Below, one piece after another: positions 1 through 7,781 of a stretch of 24,004 nucleotides of DNA. This DNA is from JBPEXY01 sp052031065 (lineage in GTDB: Bacteria; Pseudomonadota; Gammaproteobacteria; Immundisolibacterales; Immundisolibacteraceae). The position numbers and the translations under genes were made by a program. The notes beneath the pieces are model-generated. The model had not been told where the DNA came from. It searched no databases and was given only the letters and a program-made list of their open reading frames with translations. Location of the stretch: NCBI GenBank assembly GCA_052031065.1, contig JBPEXY010000232.1, positions 1 through 24,004 on the forward strand, written 5' to 3'. Each line of letters begins with the position of its first letter. The first letter of the stretch is position 1.

Positions 1-56
1 CTGGATGCATAACAACTGGCTGGCAAACTGCTTTTCTCACCGGCTGAAAAACTGGT

Positions 57-91
57 CGTAAAAGAAAAAGCGCCCCTCCGCAGAGGGGCGC
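57..91 (-). terminator. Intrinsic terminator of the minus-strand exported-protein genes
   Basis: A perfect 9-bp GC-rich stem (positions 70-78 pairing with 83-91) closes a 4-base loop. Read on the minus strand it is followed directly by TTTTTCTTTT, the classic Rho-independent layout. It lies about 75 bases past the stop of the PstS-like gene and would end that transcript. A second small hairpin (125-130 with 134-139) lies between the stop codon and this terminator. Confidence 0.9.
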
Positions 92-166
92 TGAAGGTAT
101 TACCGAGCAGGTTAGACCTGCTCTCCGGCGTTGCGCCGGTTGACTGGAACGCTGTTCCTAAACCAG

Positions 167-1636
167 TTAGGGAGCATCTTTCTCCAGTACGATTGGCTGA
201 CAGCTGTTGCCGCCGCGGGAACCGCGCATCACGTCAACACCAGCGGCTTCCCAGTCGTGACCGTTGGCAGGCAGGGCAGCGACACCGGACAGACCCGCAG
301 CAGTCATGAAGGTCGGCGAACCGGAATTGAGGACTATCATGTCCATGGCGGTTTTCACGTCGCCAGCAGGAGCAGCAACTCCACCCACCGCCTTGTTGCG
401 GTACTGGAAGGTCTGCTCATACCAGTGCGGATAGAGACCGGACTTGGCGTTGTCGACCGTCGGGTCGACACCGTCGATAGCCACATAAGACCAGTTGTCA
501 CCGGCTTTAGGCTGCTTTTCGATCGCGTTGAAACCGATGGCACCCATGGCGAAGCCGAAAGAACCGGTGCCGGCAAAGGCATCGTTCTGACAGTCGATCA
601 CATCACCGGAACCGGAGTTCTCAACCACTTTGTAGGTCGCGCCAGAATCAGCAGCGGTGACCATTGACAGCGCGCCACTATTTGCGCCGGTTAAACAGGG
701 CGTACCCATGAACTGGGCGTTCTGCGCTGCCTGGGTGCCGGAACCGACCACACGGCGGCAGACCCCCATCAGCCCGAGACCACCGGCACCGATGCCGGCG
801 AGATCCTGATCAAGCTCTTTCCAGGATTTGAGGCCACCGGAGAGGATCGACTGGATTTCAGTCTTCTTCAGGTTGGCGAAACCACCGGCGGTGGCGCCGC
901 GCTCGGCGATCAATGCATCGCGCACGTCATTGGTGACCGAAATACCGAACACCACCCCATATTCACTGAAGGTGTCGATGTCGGCCAGCTCGGTGGTCAG
1001 CTCGGCCCAGCCGGTCGGCAGGTTGTCGCCGCGAAACAGGGCTGCTTCAACATCGGAAACACCGCCATCGGAGCGTTCACAGAAGGTTTTGCTGCCCAGA
1101 TCCTTGCCAACAATGTCAGCCGGGCTCTGCGGGCACTCAAGACCATTGGCGGTGGTAACCAGGTCATCAGAACGATCATCATCCCAGCTGCAGAGGTACT
1201 CACCGGAGGTGGTGTCGCCGCTGGAGAGCGAACAGTTGGAACCGATGCTCAGGTACTCCACATGCCAGGCACGGGCCACCGGCACCACGCCCCAGACGGA
1301 ACCGCCCTTGGAGCGGTTGTAAACCAGCAGCTCCTTACCTTCCAGCGAATCCGGGATGTCATCGGCGCCGCCGGTTTCGGTTTTGATAGTACAGGCGTAG
1401 TTGCGCCAGGCTTTACCGTCGGAACCGGTGGTGGGGTCATCTTTATAGACGTGCAGGTCACCAGCGCAGAAGGCAGCGAGTATTTCACCGAGGGTCTTCT
1501 GCTGGGCGGACGCACCAGAGATGTGCAGCACCACTTCGTCACCGTCGATGTCGCTGGGGTTCAGCGCCATGGCATTGCCGGAGACCATCGCCGCAACGGC
1601 AAGGCCGACACCGGCGGAAATAGAACGTAATTTCAT
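167..1636 (-). CDS. Secreted PstS-like substrate-binding domain protein
   Basis: The 489-residue product begins with a Sec signal peptide (MKLRSISAGVG..., likely cleaved after the AMA at about residue 24). The mature part opens with VVLHISGASA and later has RRVVGSGTQAAQ. Both resemble the ligand-contacting loops of PstS-type periplasmic binding proteins, so a type 2 periplasmic-binding fold is likely. It has ten cysteines in the mature region, an even number that suggests disulfides and life outside the cytoplasm. GAGGAT stands about 8 bases before the ATG. It is 65 bases downstream of the VPLPA-CTERM gene on the same strand with no terminator between, so co-transcription under the upstream riboswitch is plausible. 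It is longer than ordinary PstS, and no ABC transporter gene is nearby, so phosphate uptake should not be assumed; a secreted or surface binding role is possible. The ligand is unknown. Confidence 0.8.
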   Translation of the reverse strand: MKLRSISAGVGLAVAAMVSGNAMALNPSDIDGDEVVLHISGASAQQKTLGEILAAFCAGDLHVYKDDPTTGSDGKAWRNYACTIKTETGGADDIPDSLEGKELLVYNRSKGGSVWGVVPVARAWHVEYLSIGSNCSLSSGDTTSGEYLCSWDDDRSDDLVTTANGLECPQSPADIVGKDLGSKTFCERSDGGVSDVEAALFRGDNLPTGWAELTTELADIDTFSEYGVVFGISVTNDVRDALIAERGATAGGFANLKKTEIQSILSGGLKSWKELDQDLAGIGAGGLGLMGVCRRVVGSGTQAAQNAQFMGTPCLTGANSGALSMVTAADSGATYKVVENSGSGDVIDCQNDAFAGTGSFGFAMGAIGFNAIEKQPKAGDNWSYVAIDGVDPTVDNAKSGLYPHWYEQTFQYRNKAVGGVAAPAGDVKTAMDMIVLNSGSPTFMTAAGLSGVAALPANGHDWEAAGVDVMRGSRGGNSCQPIVLEKDAP

Positions 1637-1701
1637 TGGTTGATCCTCAAATTTAGATTCAGATTGATCAAGCTGAAAACAGTGGAATATCGGTTAGCTG
1701 A

Positions 1702-2559
1702 TCAGGCAGCGCGGCGGCGGCGGGAAACCCCAACCAGACCGGCCAGCGCAGAGCCAAACAGCCAGACACCTGCCGGCAACGGCACCTGTGATACCGGCGC
1801 GGTGTAGGTGAGCTGACCGGCGCTGTCCAGCAGCCAGGTACCAAGCACGGTCAGTTTGGCCGGGTCGTTGTTCTCTACGCCGATGTCATCGGGAATGATT
1901 GGAGGCAGGGGGCTGGGCACAAAATGGGTTACCTGCTCCAGCAGGTTGTATTGCAGGGATTCGCCGACGCCACCTTCTGTGTTGAAGTTGACGTTTCCAC
2001 CCCAGGACTCCATGTTGCTGCTGTCATCCCAGGAAGCAAACCCGGCCAGGACCAGCGAGGAACCATCTTCCTGGGTGGGGTGGCTACCGGCAACGGCTAC
2101 ATTGTTAAAGAAACTGGTCGCAACGGCATCTGAAAGCTTTTTGTTTGAAAGGCTGCCAGGGGCAATCTGAGCATCGGAAGTGGTCAACATACGCTTACCC
2201 CACTTGGCCAGCTCCTCAGGCGTATTGGCAATGGTATTCAAATCACCGGTAAAAACGGAGTCAGCGGCGACGATGCCCCAGACCAGGTTCTGCACCGGGT
2301 TGTCGAACACGGTGTTGAACAGCGCGTCGGTGGTCAGATCAATAGCCTGACTGCCGAGATTGACGCCGGCATCGTTGAAATCGAAACCGAGATCGCGGGA
2401 GTAGCTTTCGCCGGTGTCACGATCAAACAGGGTAAAGACCAGCTCTGAACCGCCCTGATTCTGGACGTCCTGCGATGGCAACAATAATTCTGCATTGGCG
2501 GCACCGGAGACACCGGCAGCCAGCAGTGCAGCACTTAACGTAGTGCGTGAAAATTTCAT
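1702..2559 (-). CDS. VPLPA-CTERM (PEP-CTERM family) sorted surface protein
   Basis: The 285-residue product has an N-terminal signal peptide (MKFSRTTLSAALLAAG..., cleavage near GAANA) and a C-terminal tripartite sorting signal at about residues 259-285. That signal is VPLPAGVWLFG, a hydrophobic helix, then SRRRRAA. It is the VPLPA variant of PEP-CTERM, recognised in other bacteria by an exosortase/archaeosortase-type membrane protease. The mature region matches no family I know; an SPLPP-rich segment precedes the C-terminal third. The start at 2559 was chosen over an upstream in-frame start at 2640 because it has GGAGG 8 bases upstream and places the signal peptide at the N-terminus. It is the first gene after the riboswitch leader at 2707-2788. 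No exosortase is encoded in the window. Confidence 0.85.
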   Translation of the reverse strand: MKFSRTTLSAALLAAGVSGAANAELLLPSQDVQNQGGSELVFTLFDRDTGESYSRDLGFDFNDAGVNLGSQAIDLTTDALFNTVFDNPVQNLVWGIVAADSVFTGDLNTIANTPEELAKWGKRMLTTSDAQIAPGSLSNKKLSDAVATSFFNNVAVAGSHPTQEDGSSLVLAGFASWDDSSNMESWGGNVNFNTEGGVGESLQYNLLEQVTHFVPSPLPPIIPDDIGVENNDPAKLTVLGTWLLDSAGQLTYTAPVSQVPLPAGVWLFGSALAGLVGVSRRRRAA

Positions 2560-2562
2560 TCT

Positions 2563-2664
2563 GGAAACCTCCGAACGTTTTGGTTCGTGTTGAGTCAAAT
2601 GAGGCCGTTGACTGCTCTGTGCAGACCAGCGACCTGACAAATTGCTTCAAAGCCAGGAGGTTCC
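2563..2664 (-). promoter_or_regulatory. Candidate anti-Shine-Dalgarno expression platform
   Basis: In the minus-strand mRNA, GGAACCUCC (2664-2656) can pair with the ribosome-binding stretch GGAGGUUUCC (2572-2563) of the VPLPA-CTERM gene, giving nine pairs with one bulged U and an 83-base loop. Pairing would hide the GGAGG (2572-2568). The pairing element lies about 43 bases past the aptamer. There is also a possible competing helix: GCCAC at the 3' edge of the aptamer (2714-2710) with GUGGC (2681-2677). No poly-U terminator is seen in this leader, which favours translational control. The pairing is visible in the sequence; its use as a switch is inferred. Confidence 0.5.
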
Positions 2665-2706
2665 GAGCAAAGGAATGCCACGCGGAGACCAACCTGACTA
2701 CTCATC

Positions 2707-2788
2707 ACGGTGGCGGCCCGGCTGTCTCGATAACGGGTGAGATCCGTGGCTTTCCGACCCCGCCTCACGACGGGTTTGGCGTTTCCGT
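2707..2788 (-). ncRNA. GEMM-I (cyclic di-GMP-I) riboswitch aptamer
   Basis: In minus-strand RNA the order of elements matches the GEMM-I aptamer. A P1 helix ACGG/CCGU (2788-2785 with 2710-2707) encloses GCCAAACC. Next is a six-pair hairpin, CCCGUC-GUGA-GGCGGG, capped by a GNRA tetraloop, then GGAAAGCCACGG. A second arm follows (UCUC paired with GAGA) and the aptamer ends in ACAGCCGGGCCGCC. The usual GGCAAACC and GCAAAGCC are changed to GCCAAACC and GGAAAGCC, which looks like a swapped G-C pair that preserves pairing, while the preceding guanine is kept. It sits 148 bases before the VPLPA-CTERM start, in the same orientation. A CCTCC/GGAGG hairpin (2791-2804) stands just 5' of it. Confidence 0.75.
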
Positions 2789-2920
2789 TTCCTCCCCCAG
2801 GAGGCTTGCGACGCTTCGCGGTCGGATTACTTTCCGAATCATTACCGACAAAAACGCCCGCTGTTCCCGGGACGCTGACGATTGTTCCAGACTGACTAAC
2901 GAAACTGTTTTACAGTTCGA

Positions 2921-2960
2921 TTAAGTTTTCGTTATAAAACATACATTTATAATCCAATGA
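2921..2960. promoter_or_regulatory. AT-rich candidate divergent promoter region
   Basis: This is the most AT-rich stretch between the divergent minus-strand VPLPA-CTERM gene and the plus-strand Gsp operon. On the plus strand it holds a perfect TATAAT (2948-2953), but no good -35 hexamer lies at the right spacing. On the minus strand TATAAC (2936-2931) follows TTGGAT (2957-2952) with a short 15-base spacer. A minus-strand start here would produce a leader carrying the whole riboswitch. The hexamers are visible; promoter activity is inferred. Confidence 0.35.
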
Positions 2961-3083
2961 GATGACAAACGTAGGTGGTTTGTATGACACGGCGGTTCAC
3001 AGTTCTGTAATACAAAACGCTTATGGTTGGGCGCCTGACAATTTCGATGATGAGTTCGCTCGCCCCTCAGGACCCCGCCGACC

Positions 3084-3551
3084 ATGGCGAAAAACAAAAA
3101 GCAGATCGTCTCTCTGCGGCTGGACAAGCCGGACATGAACCGGATCAAGGAAATCGCTGCCCGCGTCCACAGCAAGGAGGCCGATGTCTACCGCTTTGCT
3201 TTGCGCCTTGGACTGGCGCGGCTGGCACCGCTGCATGACAACCGCGCCCGCGGCAGCGAGCTGATACCGGTATTTGCCGAGTACGGTTCGGAACTGACCA
3301 GCAGCTTCAACCTCGACAGCAAACGGCTGGAACAGCTGTTTAATGACGGCGTCATCGAGAAAGCCGGACTGGTCTCGGAAGAGGACCTGGAGTTGATCGC
3401 CCTCTCTGCAACCCCGGAGACCTATTTATATAGCAGGTTGCGCAGCCTGCTGGGCCGTTCAGTGACCCGTGGTAACGCACTGGAACTGTTGTGCGAGTAT
3501 CTACTCAATAAGTACACCTTCGTTGATGAAGACGATACGGCGGAATCGTGA
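3084..3551 (+). CDS. Small ribbon-helix-helix-like protein at the head of the Gsp operon
   Basis: The 155-residue product starts KKQIVSLRLDKPDMNRIKEIA followed by SKEADVYRFALRLGLARL. This is a short strand with alternating hydrophobic residues and then two helices, the pattern of a ribbon-helix-helix DNA-binding domain (about residues 5-50). The C-terminal two thirds is mostly helical and leucine-rich, with no family I recognise. The ribosome-binding site is weak (CAGGA). Its stop codon overlaps the GTG start of gspC (GTGA), so the two are translationally coupled. A DNA-binding autoregulator of the secretion operon, or of the divergent VPLPA-CTERM gene, is a reasonable inference from position, but nothing in the sequence proves it. 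Confidence 0.7.
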   Translation: MAKNKKQIVSLRLDKPDMNRIKEIAARVHSKEADVYRFALRLGLARLAPLHDNRARGSELIPVFAEYGSELTSSFNLDSKRLEQLFNDGVIEKAGLVSEEDLELIALSATPETYLYSRLRSLLGRSVTRGNALELLCEYLLNKYTFVDEDDTAES

Positions 3552-4186
3552 AGTTGCCAGCGTTGACCATCAGCAACCGGCTACCCCGCCCACGAAATTT
3601 GCTGCCACTGCTGTTGCCAGGAGCAAGCTTCTGCCTGCTGGCACTGGCGCTTTACTTCCTCCTCGCCACCCGACCAATCACTAGCGTTGAACAGGACAGC
3701 GCCAGTACGCCGGCCACAGAGCATGGTCAGCCACATCGCGCCGGTGCCGACCCGGCATTAACCCAACAACAGCTGCGCCAGGTTCTGGCACTGAACCTGT
3801 TTGGTATCGCTGAAACCGGTGCAGCAGAGCAGCCCGTAGCGGCCCCGGAAACCCGACTCAATCTGGAACTGCGCGGATTGAGGACCAGCGGCGATGGTAA
3901 CGGCGAGGCGATCATTGCGCTCTCGGCAACCGATGAACAGAGCTTTGCGGTCGGCGATGAAGTGATCGACAACACCACCCTGCACCGGATCGATACCGAC
4001 GGCGTGATCCTGCAACGGGAAGGACGCTTCGAAAGGCTCAAATACCCCGAGTTGATGATTTCTGGCACTCACGAGGACTATGGAACACCGACAACACTTC
4101 AATCGTCCGCTGCGCTGCTGCAGGGTCGTTCGCGGCCAGCTGACATTACCGTCACCTCGCCTGCCCATGATGCTCTGGACGATTAG
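3548..4186 (+). CDS. gspC: Type II secretion inner-membrane component GspC, short form
   Basis: The 212-residue product has a short cytoplasmic N-terminus and one membrane helix (about residues 20-40, rich in L and A). A periplasmic homology-region domain follows with LTQQQLRQVLALNLFG and TRLNLELRGL, then a stretch ending SFAVGDEV and RFERLKYPEL. This is the GspC HR domain that links the inner-membrane platform to the GspD secretin. The usual C-terminal PDZ domain is absent: the protein ends about 40 residues after the HR region in a low-complexity tail. The GTG start overlaps the stop of the preceding gene, and gspD begins 3 bases after its stop. PDZ-less GspC forms are known in other species, so this is not necessarily truncated. 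Confidence 0.82.
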   Translation: MKLPALTISNRLPRPRNLLPLLLPGASFCLLALALYFLLATRPITSVEQDSASTPATEHGQPHRAGADPALTQQQLRQVLALNLFGIAETGAAEQPVAAPETRLNLELRGLRTSGDGNGEAIIALSATDEQSFAVGDEVIDNTTLHRIDTDGVILQREGRFERLKYPELMISGTHEDYGTPTTLQSSAALLQGRSRPADITVTSPAHDALDD

Positions 4187-4189
4187 GTA

Positions 4190-6133
4190 ATGATGAGACC
4201 ACTAGTCTGGACTTTGATGCTGTTGCTGCTGGGGTCGCAGGCAATTCGCGCCGAGCAGCCGAAATCGCTACTGAACCTGAACGATGCTGACATTCGCGCG
4301 CTGATCGGAACCGTCTCGAAAGCCACCGGGAGAAATTTCGTGGTTGACCCTCGGGTCAAGGGCAAGGTGACGGTGATCAGCTCGACACCCACCGAGAGTG
4401 CGGATATCTACGAACTGTTCCTGTCGATCCTTCAGGTCAACGGCTTCTCCGCGATTGAGACCAACGATGTGGTCAAAATCGTACCGCTAACGGGTGCCAC
4501 CCAGCAGGGCACACCAGCAACAGGCGAGCAGGATGAATCACCAGACTCACTGGTAACCCGACTGTTCACCCTCAACCACACCAGTGCCGCAGAGCTGGTG
4601 CCGATACTGCGGCCTCTGTTACCGCAACACGCCCACCTGGCAGCACATACCGCCAGCAACGCGCTGATCGCCGCCGACAGTTCGGCGAACATCGGCCGGC
4701 TGGCAACCCTGGTGGCACGCATCGACCAGCCCCTCGACCGCGCCATCGAAATAGTACGGCTGGAAAATGCCAGTGCCAGTGATCTGGTGCCGATCCTGCA
4801 GGGGATGGTTGCCACCAAGATACCGCTGCCGGGCGCGACCCTGGCACCACCGACACTATCCGCCGATCCCCGCACCAACACTATTCTGATCGCTGGCACG
4901 CGGGAATTCCGCCTCGAAATGCGCTCATTGATCGGACACCTCGACACCCCGCTAGGATTCAGCGCAGACACCCGGGTGATCTATCTGCACTATTCGGAAG
5001 CGGACGACCTGGTGCCGATTCTGCAGTCGCTAAGTGGCGGCGACAGCAAGAAAAAGGCAGCCGGGCGGGATATCGAAATTCAGGCTGACCCGCGGGTCAA
5101 TGCGCTGATTCTGCAGGGCGACCCCCAACGAATTCTGGCCATGCAGCACATCATCAGCCAGCTCGATGTACGTCGCGCCCAGGTGATGGTGGAAGGAATC
5201 ATTGCCGAAGTAGCCGAAGACGACTCTGAAGAGCTGGGGATTCAGTGGCGTACCGCTACCACTGACCACGGCGAGTTTGCGGGTATCGAATTTCCCGGCG
5301 TCAATTCCGGTTCCATCGACCTGTTCGACGCCACTGATATTGGCGCTGGCTTTACCCTCGGCTTTATCCGTAACCAGTCGATCCGCGGTCTGCTCAGAGC
5401 AATCAGCTCCACTCGCGGCACCAACCTGCTCTCAACGCCCAGCCTGGTGACCCTCGACAACGAAGAGGCGGAGATTGTCGTCGGTGAGAATGTGCCCTTC
5501 ATCACCGGCCAGTTCACCAACGACACCAGCTCGCCTGAAAATCCCTTCCAGACCATCGAACGCCAGGATGTCGGCGTGGTGTTACGGGTACGTCCGCAAA
5601 TCAACGAGGGGGATGCAATTCGCCTGGAGATCGAACAGGAGGTATCCAGTGTTGAAGTCAACCGCGAAGGCTCAGACCTGATTACCAGCAAGCGCTCAAT
5701 CCGCACCACGGTGATGGCTGACGACGGCCAGATTGTCGCTCTCGGCGGGCTGATCAGCGAGGACCACCAGGACGCCATTAACAAGGTGCCGCTACTCGGC
5801 GATATCCCGCTGGTCGGCAAACTGTTTCAGAACCGCACGGAAACCTACCTGAAAAGTAACCTGCTGGTGTTTCTGCGACCCACCATCATCCGTGACAACC
5901 TGCGCGGCGCGGCACTTACCGCAGACAAATACAGTTACATTCGCGGCCTGCAGCTTGGCCACCACCAGCGCCAGGGTAATGGCGACAGGGCAGTGCTGTT
6001 ACCGCCGGTTGATGTTTCGAGGCAACAGGGATCTACCAGCACGCCGGCTCCCCACCGAAAATTGCCAGCGAAGAGCCCCGGGGAGGCGGACGACGTCGGG
6101 GACCCTGACGACTTCTGGGACGACGACGAGTGA
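4190..6133 (+). CDS. gspD: Type II secretion secretin GspD
   Basis: The 647-residue product is the outer-membrane channel of the type II secretion system. The signal peptide is about residues 1-21. An N0 domain follows (LLNLNDADIRALIGTVSKAT, GRNFVVDPRVKGKVT), then repeated N1-N3 domains with recurring LVPILQ/LVPILRPLL helices, and the secretin domain with LLSTPSLVTLDNEEAEI and VPLLGDIPLVGKLF (about residues 530-545). The S-domain tail is unusually acidic, ending DDFWDDDE. The length is normal for the family. It sits between gspC and gspE; its TGA overlaps the GTG of gspE. No lipoprotein pilotin gene is visible nearby. Confidence 0.95.
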   Translation: MMRPLVWTLMLLLLGSQAIRAEQPKSLLNLNDADIRALIGTVSKATGRNFVVDPRVKGKVTVISSTPTESADIYELFLSILQVNGFSAIETNDVVKIVPLTGATQQGTPATGEQDESPDSLVTRLFTLNHTSAAELVPILRPLLPQHAHLAAHTASNALIAADSSANIGRLATLVARIDQPLDRAIEIVRLENASASDLVPILQGMVATKIPLPGATLAPPTLSADPRTNTILIAGTREFRLEMRSLIGHLDTPLGFSADTRVIYLHYSEADDLVPILQSLSGGDSKKKAAGRDIEIQADPRVNALILQGDPQRILAMQHIISQLDVRRAQVMVEGIIAEVAEDDSEELGIQWRTATTDHGEFAGIEFPGVNSGSIDLFDATDIGAGFTLGFIRNQSIRGLLRAISSTRGTNLLSTPSLVTLDNEEAEIVVGENVPFITGQFTNDTSSPENPFQTIERQDVGVVLRVRPQINEGDAIRLEIEQEVSSVEVNREGSDLITSKRSIRTTVMADDGQIVALGGLISEDHQDAINKVPLLGDIPLVGKLFQNRTETYLKSNLLVFLRPTIIRDNLRGAALTADKYSYIRGLQLGHHQRQGNGDRAVLLPPVDVSRQQGSTSTPAPHRKLPAKSPGEADDVGDPDDFWDDDE

Positions 6134-7767
6134 GTGCCTCCGCTAATTTGCAGGCGCCTGGACCGGTCACCACCCTCGGTGTGCCCGCCGACGGCACCAT
6201 CAGCAAAGACCCACCATCCACCACAAACTCAACAGCAGACCTGGCGACCGACCAGCCTGCGGTACCAGATTCGCAGCATCACTCTCCCCCTTCGCTCCAA
6301 CAACATCTTTTGCCTTTCGGTTTCTGCAAACAGCACGGCCTGGTCGCGGTAGAAGAACATGACGAAATCACCCTCTACTGCCGTAACGATGCGGGTTTCG
6401 AGCCGATCATCGAGGCGCGGCGGGTGATGGGTAGAGCGTTCACGTTATCCGTGGTCGATCACAACCAGTTTGCCTCGATTCTGCAGAAAACCTACGAAGC
6501 ACGGCCTGATAGCGCCGATGATGTGATCGCCAATCTTGGCGAGGAGCTGGACCTGCAGGAGGCTGTCGACGCGCTGGCGGAACCGGCCGACCTGCTGGAG
6601 AGTGCTGATGATGCGCCGATTATCCGCCTGCTCAACGCCCTGCTGGCAGCGGCAATCAACGACGGTGCTTCCGACATCCACATTGAGCCGTTTGAGAATC
6701 GCCTGCAGGTCCGTTTCCGTGTTGATGGCGTACTCCGCGAAGTGCTCGAACCACCGGCTGTGCTGGCACCACTGCTCGTGTCGCGCATCAAGGTGATGGC
6801 GCGGCTCGATATCGCCGAAAAAAGACTGCCGCTGGACGGTCGCATCTCGCTACGAATCGCCGGCCGGGCGGTCGATGTGCGGGTTTCGACATTACCGTCT
6901 GGTCACGGCGAACGGGTGGTCATGCGCCTGCTGGACAAACAGAGCGGCACCCTTGATCTTGGTCACCTCGGCATGAGCGGCCGAACCCGGGCACTACTGC
7001 AGGAACTGATCCAGCAACCCCACGGCATTATTCTGGTCACCGGCCCGACCGGCTCTGGCAAAACCACTTCACTATATGCCGCGCTGGGTCAACTCAACAG
7101 TGGTCACCGCAATATCATGACCGTTGAGGACCCGATTGAGTACTACGTGCAGAACATCTCCCAGGTGCAGGTCAACAGCAAGGTAGAGCTCTCCTTCGCG
7201 CGCGGCCTGCGGGCGATACTGCGGCAGGACCCGGATGTGGTAATGGTTGGCGAGATCCGTGACCTGGAAACCTCACAGATTGCCGTGCAGGCAAGTTTGA
7301 CCGGCCATCTGGTACTGTCGACCCTGCACACCAATACCGCGGTCGGCGCAATAACCCGGCTACGAGACATGGGCGTGGAGCCTTTCCTGCTCTCCAGCAG
7401 CCTGATCGGGGTCATGGCCCAGCGGTTGGTGAGAGTGCTCTGTTCGGCATGTAAAACATCACGGCCAGCAAACCCGGCTGAACGCGAATACCTGGGACTG
7501 GCGGAAAACAGCATAGTTCATCAGCAGCAGGGCTGTCCGCACTGCAACCATCTTGGCTTTCGTGGCCGCACCGGCATTTACGAGCTGATTGTCATTGATG
7601 ACCGGATGCGCGAGATGATTCACGACAACCGCCCAGAACGGCTGTTGGAAGATTACGCCCATCAACACTTCGCAGAGATGGTTAACCACGGTCGCGAGAA
7701 GGTGCTCGCCGGTGAGACCACCGTGGACGAGGTGATGCGTGTCTGCCGTCAGGAAGTCAGCGGCTAG
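6130..7767 (+). CDS. gspE: Type II secretion ATPase GspE
   Basis: The 545-residue cytoplasmic ATPase powers pseudopilus assembly. A long proline/threonine/serine-rich N-terminus (about 1-55) precedes the N1E-like domain. The catalytic core has SDIHIEPF (about 181-188), Walker A GPTGSGKTT (305-313), the Asp box TVEDPIEY, Walker B DVVMVGEIRD (369-378) and the His box STLHTN. A four-cysteine zinc motif follows (CSAC ... GCPHC), as in GspE rather than in retraction ATPases. The GTG start overlaps the gspD stop; because the N-terminal tail is not conserved-looking, the true start could be slightly downstream. All key catalytic residues are present. Confidence 0.95.
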   Translation: MSASANLQAPGPVTTLGVPADGTISKDPPSTTNSTADLATDQPAVPDSQHHSPPSLQQHLLPFGFCKQHGLVAVEEHDEITLYCRNDAGFEPIIEARRVMGRAFTLSVVDHNQFASILQKTYEARPDSADDVIANLGEELDLQEAVDALAEPADLLESADDAPIIRLLNALLAAAINDGASDIHIEPFENRLQVRFRVDGVLREVLEPPAVLAPLLVSRIKVMARLDIAEKRLPLDGRISLRIAGRAVDVRVSTLPSGHGERVVMRLLDKQSGTLDLGHLGMSGRTRALLQELIQQPHGIILVTGPTGSGKTTSLYAALGQLNSGHRNIMTVEDPIEYYVQNISQVQVNSKVELSFARGLRAILRQDPDVVMVGEIRDLETSQIAVQASLTGHLVLSTLHTNTAVGAITRLRDMGVEPFLLSSSLIGVMAQRLVRVLCSACKTSRPANPAEREYLGLAENSIVHQQQGCPHCNHLGFRGRTGIYELIVIDDRMREMIHDNRPERLLEDYAHQHFAEMVNHGREKVLAGETTVDEVMRVCRQEVSG

Positions 7768-7781
7768 CGGGCTGACCACCA

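Noticed and set aside
828..1322. 164-codon open frame on the plus strand
   Set aside because: Antisense to the PstS-like gene, which has a signal peptide, ribosome-binding site and terminator.
2547..2924. 125-codon open frame on the plus strand
   Set aside because: It crosses the riboswitch leader and the start of the VPLPA-CTERM gene on the opposite strand, and has no recognisable product.
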